A stretch of 10,536 nucleotides of DNA from JAJPXI01 sp051867655 (GTDB lineage: Bacteria; Bacillota; Clostridia; Oscillospirales; Oscillospiraceae): contig JBJDYV010000052.1 in NCBI GenBank assembly GCA_051867655.1, positions 1 to 10,536 of the forward strand. Reading direction: 5' to 3'. Every line of letters begins with the position of its first letter. Positions within the stretch are counted from its first letter, which is position 1. This document shows positions 1 to 7,162 of the stretch, piece by piece. The position numbers and the translations under genes are program-made. The notes beneath the pieces are model-generated. The model saw nothing but the letters and a program-made list of their open reading frames with translations, did no database searches and was not told the origin of the DNA.

Positions 1-13
1 GTATGAAATCCAC

Positions 14-50
14 TGCCTGTCCCAGGGGAGCAATCCCCTGGGACAAGGCA
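14..50 (+). promoter_or_regulatory. Strong intercistronic hairpin with GCAA tetraloop, upstream of yesL
   Basis: Bases 18-29 (TGTCCCAGGGGA) pair perfectly with 34-45 (TCCCCTGGGACA) around the loop GCAA. Past a single bulged A at 46, TGCC (14-17) pairs with GGCA (47-50), giving 16 pairs in all. In RNA the loop is of the GNRA class, which is unusually stable. No T-tract follows on either strand, so this does not look like a classic intrinsic terminator. It sits just before the ribosome binding site of the YesL gene. Such hairpins between operon genes often protect the upstream mRNA 3' end or set relative expression. The upstream gene is not visible; its stop could be the TGA at 4-6 or the TAG at 56-58, or it may end before the window. 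The structure is seen; the role is inferred. Confidence 0.7.
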
Positions 51-67
51 ATGCGTAGGAGGTTACG

Positions 68-727
68 ATGAAATTTCGAATGGATTCCCCCTTTGTGACT
101 GTTGGCATCAAGATCGCCAACCTGCTGATCCTGAATTTTTACTGGATTGTGGGATGCCTTCCGGTGATTACCATAGGAACCTCCACCATTGCTGCCTTCA
201 CGGTGACGTTAAAAATGACCGAGGACGCCGAGGACATGAGTATGACCCGGCAGTTCTGGTCGGCGTATCTCAAGAATCTGAAACACGGCATACCATTGAC
301 CCTGCTTGCGGGCGCGGTCATCTACGGCGTGTGGCTGGACTGGCAGATGTTCGAGAAACTGGAGGGCAATCCCACTGGCTTCCTAATTCTGGCTATCGCC
401 GCCGTATTCCTGCTGGTAATACATTACCTGTATATCTTTCCTCTGGAAGCGCGGTATGAGAATAAGCTCTCCGTGGCGCTAGTGAATTCCAGAAGAATCT
501 GTGTTCGGTTTTTCCTGCGGACTCTGAGTTTGATTGGAATCCTGCTGGTGCAGGGCTTCCTGTTTTCCCTGAACGCGCTGATGATGTACATTGGCATCTT
601 CTGCGCACCGATTCTCGCAATCTATACCATCAGTCAGATTACAATGCCCATCTTCCACAAACTGGATGGGGACAGCACCGCCCACGACGGCTTCCGTATC
701 ACCGACCGGGACTGGGGCGGAGAATAA
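68..727 (+). CDS. YesL/DUF624 family integral membrane protein
   Basis: The 219-residue product is hydrophobic, with about five predicted membrane segments near residues 18-47, 75-92, 104-124, 152-172 and 174-193. The N-terminal stretch FYWIVGCLPVITIGTST (24-40) is the hallmark of the YesL/DUF624 family, in which a W-x-x-x-x-L-P-V-x-T-I-G pattern lies in the first membrane segment. The biochemical role of the family is unknown. Members are commonly found beside CUT1-type sugar ABC transporters and cytoplasmic glycosidases, so this one may assist uptake or signalling for the oligosaccharide used by this locus; that is inference. The ATG at 68 is preceded by AGGAGGT (57-63), which supports the start. 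The length is typical of the family. The C-terminal tail after residue 200 is hydrophilic. A 154-nt gap separates it from the next gene. Confidence 0.88.
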   Translation: MKFRMDSPFVTVGIKIANLLILNFYWIVGCLPVITIGTSTIAAFTVTLKMTEDAEDMSMTRQFWSAYLKNLKHGIPLTLLAGAVIYGVWLDWQMFEKLEGNPTGFLILAIAAVFLLVIHYLYIFPLEARYENKLSVALVNSRRICVRFFLRTLSLIGILLVQGFLFSLNALMMYIGIFCAPILAIYTISQITMPIFHKLDGDSTAHDGFRITDRDWGGE

Positions 728-881
728 CCGGATGCCACCGCTTCTGAAGCTATCGGCTGGGCAAAAACTGCCTACCCTTAGCCCTTGCCGGTTGATTCAG
801 AGCCTTCCCATGAACGTTACCCCGCAAAAGCGGTTTTTATATCGGTTACTATACCAAAAACACGAAAAATGAGGAGATACC
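728..881 (+). other. Intergenic region with weak terminator-like hairpin and GH31 ribosome binding site
   Basis: This 154-nt gap holds no convincing gene. CCGC (822-825) and GCGG (830-833) form a 4-bp stem around AAAA, followed at once by TTTTT (834-838), which resembles a minimal, weak intrinsic terminator. A second small hairpin is possible at 758-774. GAGGAG at 871-876 is the ribosome binding site for the GH31 gene. I could not identify a convincing -35/-10 pair; TTTATA and TATACC near 836-855 are -10-like but lack a well-placed -35. The gap may mark partial termination or a separate promoter for the glycosidase genes. Confidence 0.45.
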
Positions 882-2906
882 ATGAAGTTCATTGCAAACG
901 GAAATGTACTGCTGTGCCGCAATCAGGGGGAGACCCTTCGCGTTGAACCCTGGGGGAAGAATTCCCTTCGTGTTCGCGCCACGATGCTTCCCGCTTTCAC
1001 CGGAAAGCTGTGGGCGCTGACAGAGCCCCCCCTGGAGCAGAATGCCCACATCACCATTGAGGAAGTGGATCACTGGGCAGGAGACGGCACCATCGACAAG
1101 CGAGAGCAGGCTACAATCATAAACGGTCGGATGAAAGCCACTGTCAACCATGCGGGTATCCTGTCATTCTACCGGGATGACAAGCTGCTTCTGCGGGAAT
1201 ATTTCCGCTCCTATGACGGCACCATTTCCAGGGAAAGCCGCTGCTTAAAGGTAGTGAACCGGGAATGGAAGGGTGTGCTGGGTGGCAGCGAGTATTCCCT
1301 GAACGTGAAATTTGAAAGCAGACGGGGTGAGAAACTCTTCGGCATGGGTCAGTACCAACAGGACTGTATGGATCTTAAGGGCTGTGTGTTGGAGCTAGCC
1401 CAGCGCAACTCCCAGATTTCCGTGCCCTTCTGCCTGTCCTCTTTGGGCTACGGCTTCCTGTGGAACAACCCCGCAGTGGGTCGTGTGACCTTTGGCTATA
1501 ACTACTATGAGTGGATCGCCAGATCCACTAGGGAGATGGACTACTGGATCACCGCCGCTGACACCCCCAAGCAGATTCTGGAAAACTACACCGCCGTCAC
1601 AGGCCGTGCAGGGGAATTCCCGGAGAATCTGATGGGCCTGTGGCAGTGTAAGCTCCGCTACCGTACCCAGGAGGAGGTACTGTCTGTTGCGCGGCAGTAC
1701 CAGAAGGAAGGCATCAAGATTGATCAAATCGTCATTGACTTCTTCCATTGGACGGTGCAGGGAGACTGGAAGTTTGACAAGACTTACTGGCCAGATCCCA
1801 AGGCTATGGTGGAGGAACTTCATTCCATGGGAATTAAGGTCATTGTCTCCGTATGGCCCTCGGTTGATCGACGCTCGGAGAACTTTGGCCCCATGCTGGA
1901 TCGGGGACTGCTTATGCGCACCGAGCGGGGTGCCCTCCAGACCTACGACTACCAGGGGGATTGTGTGGAAATCGATGCCTTCAATCCCGAGGCCCGGAAA
2001 TATGTCTGGGAAGTGTGTAAAAAGAACTACTACGATCTGGGCATCGATGCTTTCTGGCTGGACAACTCCGAGCCTGACCTGGGTGTTTACGATTTTGACC
2101 ACTACCGCTACTATGAGGGCTCAGCGCTGTCGGTGAGCAACCTCTATCCCCAGATGTTCAGCCGTGCGTTCTACGACGAAATGGTGAAGCTCCAGAAGGA
2201 GCCTGTAGTGAATCTGCTCCGCTGCGCTTGGGCAGGCTCCCAGAAGTATGGCAACCTGATCTGGTCGGGAGATGTGCCCAGTACCTTTGAGGCTTTTGCT
2301 GACCAGATCCAGTGCGGCCTGAACATGGGCCTTGCTGGCATTCCCTGGTGGACAACAGACATCGGTGGCTTTATGACCGACGATGTAAGTGATCCGGATT
2401 TCCAACAGTTGCTCATCCGCTGGTATCAGTTTGCGGTGTACTCACCCGTGCTGCGGATGCATGGCGACCGGGGCCCCTACAACATTCCGGCACTGGATGA
2501 CCGGGACTGGGGTGGCGGATATCTCCACACCGGTCAGGACAACGAGCTGTGGAGCTATGGTCAGGAGAACTACGCCATTATGCGGTCTTACTACGATGTG
2601 CGCATCGCTATGCACGACTACATTCACTCCCTGTTCAGGGAAGCCCACGAAAACGGTTCTCCGCTGCTGCGGGCTATGTTCTACGAGTTCCCGGAGGATG
2701 AGAAGTGCTGGGAACTTCAGGATCAGTATATGTTCGGCAGTCAGTATCTGGTGGCTCCAATCCTTCACCTGAACGAGTTCCGACGCAGCGTGTACCTTCC
2801 TGAGGGCAGCTGGAAGCTCACCTCTACGGGACAGGTGTTTGTCGGAAACCAGACGGTTACCGTGGATGCGCCCATCTCCTATATGCCCGTATTTGAAAAG
2901 CAGTAA
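882..2906 (+). CDS. Glycoside hydrolase family 31, alpha-xylosidase type
   Basis: This 674-residue cytoplasmic enzyme has no signal peptide. It would hydrolyse a terminal alpha-glycosidic bond with retention, most likely releasing alpha-xylose (or alpha-glucose) from imported oligosaccharides. An N-terminal beta-sandwich (about 1-245) leads into a TIM barrel. The barrel carries the GH31 nucleophile motif AFWLDNSEPD (D394 as nucleophile), the acid/base motif IWSGD (D464), the upstream WKFDKTYWPDP segment, and the RMHGDRG substrate loop with R525, H527 and D529. A proximal C-terminal beta domain ends near DAPISYMPVFEK. It lacks the extra distal C-terminal domain of longer members. The WLDNSEP and CAWAGSQKYG wording fits bacterial alpha-xylosidases better than sulfoquinovosidases or alpha-glucosidases, but specificity cannot be settled by eye. 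GAGGAG (871-876) supports the ATG. The adjacent GH42 gene and the downstream xylulokinase support a xylose-releasing role. Confidence 0.9.
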   Translation: MKFIANGNVLLCRNQGETLRVEPWGKNSLRVRATMLPAFTGKLWALTEPPLEQNAHITIEEVDHWAGDGTIDKREQATIINGRMKATVNHAGILSFYRDDKLLLREYFRSYDGTISRESRCLKVVNREWKGVLGGSEYSLNVKFESRRGEKLFGMGQYQQDCMDLKGCVLELAQRNSQISVPFCLSSLGYGFLWNNPAVGRVTFGYNYYEWIARSTREMDYWITAADTPKQILENYTAVTGRAGEFPENLMGLWQCKLRYRTQEEVLSVARQYQKEGIKIDQIVIDFFHWTVQGDWKFDKTYWPDPKAMVEELHSMGIKVIVSVWPSVDRRSENFGPMLDRGLLMRTERGALQTYDYQGDCVEIDAFNPEARKYVWEVCKKNYYDLGIDAFWLDNSEPDLGVYDFDHYRYYEGSALSVSNLYPQMFSRAFYDEMVKLQKEPVVNLLRCAWAGSQKYGNLIWSGDVPSTFEAFADQIQCGLNMGLAGIPWWTTDIGGFMTDDVSDPDFQQLLIRWYQFAVYSPVLRMHGDRGPYNIPALDDRDWGGGYLHTGQDNELWSYGQENYAIMRSYYDVRIAMHDYIHSLFREAHENGSPLLRAMFYEFPEDEKCWELQDQYMFGSQYLVAPILHLNEFRRSVYLPEGSWKLTSTGQVFVGNQTVTVDAPISYMPVFEKQ

Positions 2907-3041
2907 ACCTACGGGAAACTCTGAATCCATTACTTGGGGCGGTGAGCCTCAGCGCTGGCCGCTTTCATCAGATTATCCCTTCCTTATGAAAAACTCTGGG
3001 CAGGGCGGTATCCGTCCTGCCTGAAAGCCAGGAGAAATGCT
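2907..3041 (+). promoter_or_regulatory. Intergenic region with hairpin before the GH42 gene
   Basis: This 135-nt gap has no credible gene. Near its end GGCAGGGCGG (2999-3008) pairs with CCGTCCTGCC (3012-3021) around a TAT loop: ten pairs including one G-U, with possible wobble extension to 2997 and 3023. No T-run follows, so it is not a standard terminator. The hairpin ends about 8 nt before the ribosome binding site AGGAG (3030-3034) of the GH42 gene. It could protect the GH31 transcript 3' end, or mark a processing site that separates expression of the two glycosidases. The structure is visible; its function is inferred. Confidence 0.55.
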
Positions 3042-5006
3042 ATGATTAAAATTGGCATTGACTATTACCCCGAGCACTGGGATCGAAGCCTCTGGGAGGC
3101 GGACTTAGCCGCAATGGCGGCTTTGGGGGTTCACACCGTTCGTATTGCGGAATTTGCATGGAGCCGGATGGAGCCGGAGGAGGGGAAATTCGATTTCTCC
3201 TGGCTGGACGAGGCCATTGCCCTGATCGCCCGGCACGGTATGCAGGTGATCCTGGGTACCCCCACCAACTGCGCACCCTTGTGGCTGTATACCAATTATC
3301 CGGACACCGTCCAGTGGGAGCGAAACGGCCAGCCTACCAGTCTGGGCATCCGGGGCCACCGCTGCATGGTCAGCCCCACCTTTCGCCGCTATGCGGGAAG
3401 GATCGTGGAGGAACTGGCAAAGCGCTACGCCGGAAAGCCGGAGATCTTCGCCTGGCAGCTGGACAACGAGCTGGAAAGCAACCACTGTACCTGCCCCGCC
3501 TGCACTCAGAGCTTCCGGAGCTTTCTGAAGGAGAAGTACGGCAGTTTGGAAGCCCTGAATCAGGCATGGGGCACGGATGTATGGAGCGGCCAGGTCAGCG
3601 CCTGGGAGCAGATCACCCCGCTGCTGGGCCCAAACTGCAGCACCAACTGGTACAATCCGGCGGGGCTTTTGGACTACGAGCGCTTCGCCGCCGCCTGCAC
3701 CACGGATTACGTTCGGTTTCAGAGCGAGATTATCCGCAAATACGACCCCAAAGCGGTGATCACCACCAACAGCTGCTTCTGCGCCAACCTGCCGGACTTC
3801 CATCAGGAGTTTGCCCAGCTGGATGTGGCGGCTTATGACAATTATCCCAAGATCGTCCTGCCGGAGGACCCGGAAACCCTGTACTCCAACGCCTTTGCCC
3901 TGGACTTCATCCGAAGCTTCAAGCAGAAGAATTTCTGGATTTTGGAGCAGCTGGGCGGTCCCATGGGCTGCTGGGGTCCCATATCCCCCGCCATGGAGCC
4001 GGGGATGCTGGAGGGCTACGCTTTGCAGGCGGTGGCCCACGGAGCGGATCTATTGAGCTTTTTCCGCTGGCGGACCTCGGTTTCCGGGGCGGAGATGTTC
4101 TGCCACGGCATTCTGGACCACAGCAATGTGCCCAACCGCCGTCTGGCAGAGCTGGAGGGGCTGTGCCGCCGTCTGGAGAAGCATCCCCAGCTCAGTGAGA
4201 CGACCCCGCACAGCCGGGCGGCTATGCTGTATTCTGCGGACCAGGAGTTCAGTCTGAAAAACCAGATCCAGTCCGAGGGCTTTGCCTACTGGACCCAGCT
4301 GCGGCTGTTCCATGAGGCCAGTATGAATCTGGGGGTGAATCTGGACATTCTGCCGGAAGGCCACAGTCTGGAGGGCTACCGGGTGGTTCTGGTGCCGACC
4401 CACTTTATTACAGATGAGGGCGTGGTGGCCCAGCTGGAGGACTTTGCCGCCAGAGGAGGCACCGTGGTCATTACCAACCGCAGCGGCGTGAAGGACAAGC
4501 ACGGCAACTGCATTCTGGGCCAGAGCCTGCCCGGCCCCCTGCGGAGGCTCTGCGGCTGCTGCGTCACAGAGTACGACGCCATCGGTCCGGCGAAGCAGCG
4601 GATCCGCAGTACCTACGGCGGCAGCTTTCAAATCACCGGCTGGTGCGACCTGCTGAAGCTGGAAACAGCAAAGTCCTGGGCCAAGTACGCCGACCGGTAT
4701 TATTCCGGGGTGAGCGCCATCTCCTGGAACCAGTATGGCAAAGGCAAGGTCTACTATGTGGGCACCATTGGAGAAAAGGCCATGTACCGGGCCCTGCTGC
4801 TGGAGATCTACCGGGAGCAGGGAATCGAGCTGCTGGAGCTGCTGCCGTTGGGTGTGGAATCCACCGTCCGCTCCGGCCCCGGCGGCACCTACCGGTTCTT
4901 CTTCAATAACACGAACGATGGAAAGTCCTTCCATATGGGAGAGGAAAAAGTCGCCCTGCTTCCCTTTGAGATGAAGATCCGAACCCAAACCGGAGAATGG
5001 ATATAA
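3042..5006 (+). CDS. Beta-galactosidase, glycoside hydrolase family 42
   Basis: The 654-residue enzyme has the usual GH42 length and no signal peptide, so it should act in the cytoplasm and remove terminal beta-galactose (in some members alpha-L-arabinopyranose). It opens with IGIDYYPEHWD, typical of GH42. The acid/base is E143 in WQLDNE; the likely nucleophile is E302 in FWILEQ. Four cysteines, C108, C149, C151 and C154 (the last three in HCTCPAC), match the structural zinc site known from Thermus GH42 beta-galactosidase. The TIM barrel (about 1-385) is followed by a flavodoxin-like trimerisation domain (about 390-595, with VVLVPTHFITDEGV and GGTVVITNRSG) and a small C-terminal beta domain. 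AGGAG at 3030-3034 supports the ATG. The stop at 5004-5006 overlaps the ribosome binding site of the xylulokinase gene, so the two are co-transcribed. The natural galactoside is not determined by the sequence. Confidence 0.94.
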   Translation: MIKIGIDYYPEHWDRSLWEADLAAMAALGVHTVRIAEFAWSRMEPEEGKFDFSWLDEAIALIARHGMQVILGTPTNCAPLWLYTNYPDTVQWERNGQPTSLGIRGHRCMVSPTFRRYAGRIVEELAKRYAGKPEIFAWQLDNELESNHCTCPACTQSFRSFLKEKYGSLEALNQAWGTDVWSGQVSAWEQITPLLGPNCSTNWYNPAGLLDYERFAAACTTDYVRFQSEIIRKYDPKAVITTNSCFCANLPDFHQEFAQLDVAAYDNYPKIVLPEDPETLYSNAFALDFIRSFKQKNFWILEQLGGPMGCWGPISPAMEPGMLEGYALQAVAHGADLLSFFRWRTSVSGAEMFCHGILDHSNVPNRRLAELEGLCRRLEKHPQLSETTPHSRAAMLYSADQEFSLKNQIQSEGFAYWTQLRLFHEASMNLGVNLDILPEGHSLEGYRVVLVPTHFITDEGVVAQLEDFAARGGTVVITNRSGVKDKHGNCILGQSLPGPLRRLCGCCVTEYDAIGPAKQRIRSTYGGSFQITGWCDLLKLETAKSWAKYADRYYSGVSAISWNQYGKGKVYYVGTIGEKAMYRALLLEIYREQGIELLELLPLGVESTVRSGPGGTYRFFFNNTNDGKSFHMGEEKVALLPFEMKIRTQTGEWI

Positions 5007-5012
5007 AGGAGG
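5006..5012 (+). promoter_or_regulatory. Ribosome binding site deciding the xylulokinase start
   Basis: AAGGAGG lies 7 nt before the ATG at 5020 but only 1 nt before the in-frame ATG at 5014. The spacing favours 5020, giving the N terminus MKLYIGIDLGTS usual for the family. Confidence 0.75.
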
Positions 5013-5019
5013 AATGCGG

Positions 5020-6504
5020 ATGAAGCTGTATATTGGCATTGACCTGGGCACCTCGGCGGCGAAGCTGCTGCTGATGGACAGCTCCGGTCAGATCAAAAAC
5101 GCCGTCACAAAGGAATATCCCCTGGAGTTTCCTCAGCCCGGCTGGAGCCAGCAGGATCCGGAGGACTGGAAAAGAGCGGTGATGGAGGGAATTCCGGAGC
5201 TGCTCCGGGGCTTTGACAGTGCCGAATTGGCGGGCATCGGCTGCGGCGGGCAGATGCACGGTCTGGTGATTCTGGATGAAAACGACCGTGTGATCCGTCC
5301 TGCCATCCTCTGGAACGATGGGCGCACCGCTAAGCAGGTGGACTACCTGAATCAGGTCATCGGCAGGGAGAAACTGTCCGCCTGGACCGCCAACATTGCC
5401 TTTGCCGGATTTACTGCTCCCAAAATTCTCTGGATGCGGGAGAAGGAGCCTGAAAACTTCGCGCGGATTTCCAAGATCATGCTGCCGAAGGATTATGTAA
5501 ACTATGTCCTGACCGGGGTACATAGCTGCGACTATTCCGATGCCTCCGGAATGCTGCTGCTGGACGTAGCGCATAAGTGCTGGTCGAAGGATATGCTCTC
5601 CATCTGCGGCATTGCGGAAGCGCAGATGCCAAAGCTGTTCGAAAGCTATGAATGTATCGGTACCGTGAAGCCCGATGTGGCGAAGCTGCTGGGAATCCCC
5701 GAAACTACAAAAGTCTGTGCGGGAGCAGGCGACAACGCTGCCGCTGCCGTGGGCACCGGGGTGGTTGGCGAGGGAGGCTGCAATATCAGTCTTGGAACCT
5801 CCGGCACCGTGTTTATCTCCTCGGAGAAATTCGGCGTGGACAAAAACAACGCCCTGCACGCTTTCGCCCATGCCGACGGCGGCTACCATCTCATGGGCTG
5901 TATGCTTTCTGCTGCCAGCTGCAACAAGTGGCTCATGGAGGATATCTTCAAAACCTCGGATTACAATGCGGAGCAAGCCCCTATTACAGAGGATAAGTTG
6001 GGCGAAAATCATGTCTATTTTCTGCCCTACCTTATGGGTGAGCGCAGCCCCATCAATGACACCAACGCCCGTGGTACCTTCCTTGGCATGACCATGGACA
6101 CCACCCGGGCGGATCTGACCCAGGCAGTACTGGAGGGCGTGGCCTTTGCCATCCGGGACAGCGTGGAGGTGGCCCGGAGCCTGGGTATTGCCATCCGATC
6201 CTCAAAAATCTGCGGCGGCGGCGCGAAAAGTCCCCTGTGGAAAAAGATTGTGGCGAGCGTCCTGAATATTGAACTGGAGTGCCTGGAATCCGAGCAGGGC
6301 CCCGGTATGGGCGGCGCTATGCTGGCCATGGTGGCCTGCGGGGAATACGGCAGCGTGAAAGATGTCTGTGACAGAATCGTCCATGTAGCTTCCACCGTCA
6401 AGCCGGAACCGGCGTTGGCGGCGAAATATGAGAAGCGTTACCGGCAGTTCCAAAAAATCTATCCCGCCTGCAAGGAATTGTTTGCCGAATTGTCAAAGGA
6501 GTGA
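5020..6504 (+). CDS. xylB: Xylulokinase (FGGY carbohydrate kinase)
   Basis: This 494-residue kinase would phosphorylate D-xylulose with ATP to D-xylulose 5-phosphate in the cytoplasm. It starts with the FGGY/actin-fold phosphate motif YIGIDLGTSAAK (D8). It then carries the xylulokinase sugar-binding signature GGQMHG (Q78, M79, H80) followed by PAILWNDGRT, and the catalytic-base region GAGDNAAAAVGTG (D238). The C-terminal half has the adenosine-side motif CGGGAKSPLW. The QMHG wording favours xylulose over glycerol or L-ribulose kinases. Length is normal for XylB (about 480-500). The preferred start is 5020; 5014 would add two residues. It follows the GH42 gene with only the ribosome binding site between, and its TGA at 6502-6504 lies 5 nt before the next ATG. 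The transketolase genes downstream can use its product directly, which supports the assignment. Confidence 0.92.
   Translation: MKLYIGIDLGTSAAKLLLMDSSGQIKNAVTKEYPLEFPQPGWSQQDPEDWKRAVMEGIPELLRGFDSAELAGIGCGGQMHGLVILDENDRVIRPAILWNDGRTAKQVDYLNQVIGREKLSAWTANIAFAGFTAPKILWMREKEPENFARISKIMLPKDYVNYVLTGVHSCDYSDASGMLLLDVAHKCWSKDMLSICGIAEAQMPKLFESYECIGTVKPDVAKLLGIPETTKVCAGAGDNAAAAVGTGVVGEGGCNISLGTSGTVFISSEKFGVDKNNALHAFAHADGGYHLMGCMLSAASCNKWLMEDIFKTSDYNAEQAPITEDKLGENHVYFLPYLMGERSPINDTNARGTFLGMTMDTTRADLTQAVLEGVAFAIRDSVEVARSLGIAIRSSKICGGGAKSPLWKKIVASVLNIELECLESEQGPGMGGAMLAMVACGEYGSVKDVCDRIVHVASTVKPEPALAAKYEKRYRQFQKIYPACKELFAELSKE
6496..6501 (+). promoter_or_regulatory. Ribosome binding site deciding the DUF4867 start
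   Basis: AAGGAG overlaps the xylB stop and lies 8 nt before ATG 6510. A GTG at 6501 is in frame but sits within this site, so it is a poor start. ATG 6510 gives the N terminus MKIYSVFDPEF. Confidence 0.75.
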
Positions 6505-6509
6505 ACACC

Positions 6510-7148
6510 ATGAAGATCTATTCTGTTTTTGATCCGGAATTTAAATCCTACGGCCAAATCGTGGACGGCATGGAGGATACCGTTGGGGAAATCCTGGATG
6601 TTCTGAAGGATGCGCCCCAGGGCCCGGGGGTTGATTACGTCCCCGAGTACGAGCCGCTCCAGGAGTTGCCCGCCATGGCGGAAATCAGCGAGCATTGCTA
6701 TGGCGGCATGCCCGTCCAGCTGGGCTGGTGCAACGGCCACAATACCAAGCTGAACTGCCTGGAATACCACCGGGACAGCGAGTTCAACCTGGGCGCCGAG
6801 GATTTCATTCTCCTGCTTGCCAAACAGGACGAGATCGAAGGCGGCGTGCTGGACACGGCGAAGGTCAAGGCCTTCAAGGCTCCGGCTGGGGTACTGGTGG
6901 AAGTCTACGCCACCACACTGCATTACGCCCCCTGCCATTGTGATGCAAGCAATGGCTTCCGGGTGCTGGTGGCTCTGCCTCAGGGAACCAATACAGACAA
7001 GCCTGTCATTGCGAACAAATCCTCCGAGGACAAGCGGCTCTGGGCCCGGAACAAGTGGCTGCTGGCCCATCCCGACTCCGGCGAAGCCAAACAGGGCGCT
7101 TACATCGGACTGTCCGGTGAAAATATTGACATTGCGAATTTGCTGTAA
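6510..7148 (+). CDS. DUF4867 family protein, cupin-like
   Basis: The 212-residue soluble protein matches the DUF4867 pattern as I recognise it: N-terminal YSVFDPEFKSYG, and a central NTKLNCLEYHRDSEFNLGAEDFILLLA (78-104). The function is unknown. The central stretch holds E85, H87 and E91 in the order EYHRDSE, and a second cluster LHYAPCH gives H138 and H143. This arrangement is reminiscent of the two metal-binding motifs of cupins, so a metal-dependent sugar isomerase, epimerase or lyase is a reasonable guess, but it is only a guess. There is no signal peptide or membrane segment. It is locked between xylulokinase (5-nt gap) and the isomerase (14-nt gap), so it very probably acts on the same sugar or sugar phosphate. 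Possible roles include supplying the right anomer or an additional aldose-ketose step. The family call is fairly sure; the role is open. Confidence 0.82.
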   Translation: MKIYSVFDPEFKSYGQIVDGMEDTVGEILDVLKDAPQGPGVDYVPEYEPLQELPAMAEISEHCYGGMPVQLGWCNGHNTKLNCLEYHRDSEFNLGAEDFILLLAKQDEIEGGVLDTAKVKAFKAPAGVLVEVYATTLHYAPCHCDASNGFRVLVALPQGTNTDKPVIANKSSEDKRLWARNKWLLAHPDSGEAKQGAYIGLSGENIDIANLL

Positions 7149-7162
7149 AGGAGAAGAATATC

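Noticed and set aside
3..71. A 22-codon frame ATG 3 to TGA 71 running through the hairpin and overlapping the yesL start
   Set aside because: It has no upstream sequence to judge a ribosome site, its composition follows the inverted repeat, and no similarity is recognisable. A leader peptide cannot be excluded but is unsupported.
811..824. A catabolite-response (cre) site around TGAACGTTAC
   Set aside because: Centred on its CG, the half-sites do not match the cre consensus TGNAANCGNNNNCA; the flanks are wrong by several bases.
5014..5019. ATG 5014 as the xylulokinase start
   Set aside because: It is only 1 nt from the ribosome binding site; ATG 5020 has the proper spacing and the usual family N terminus.
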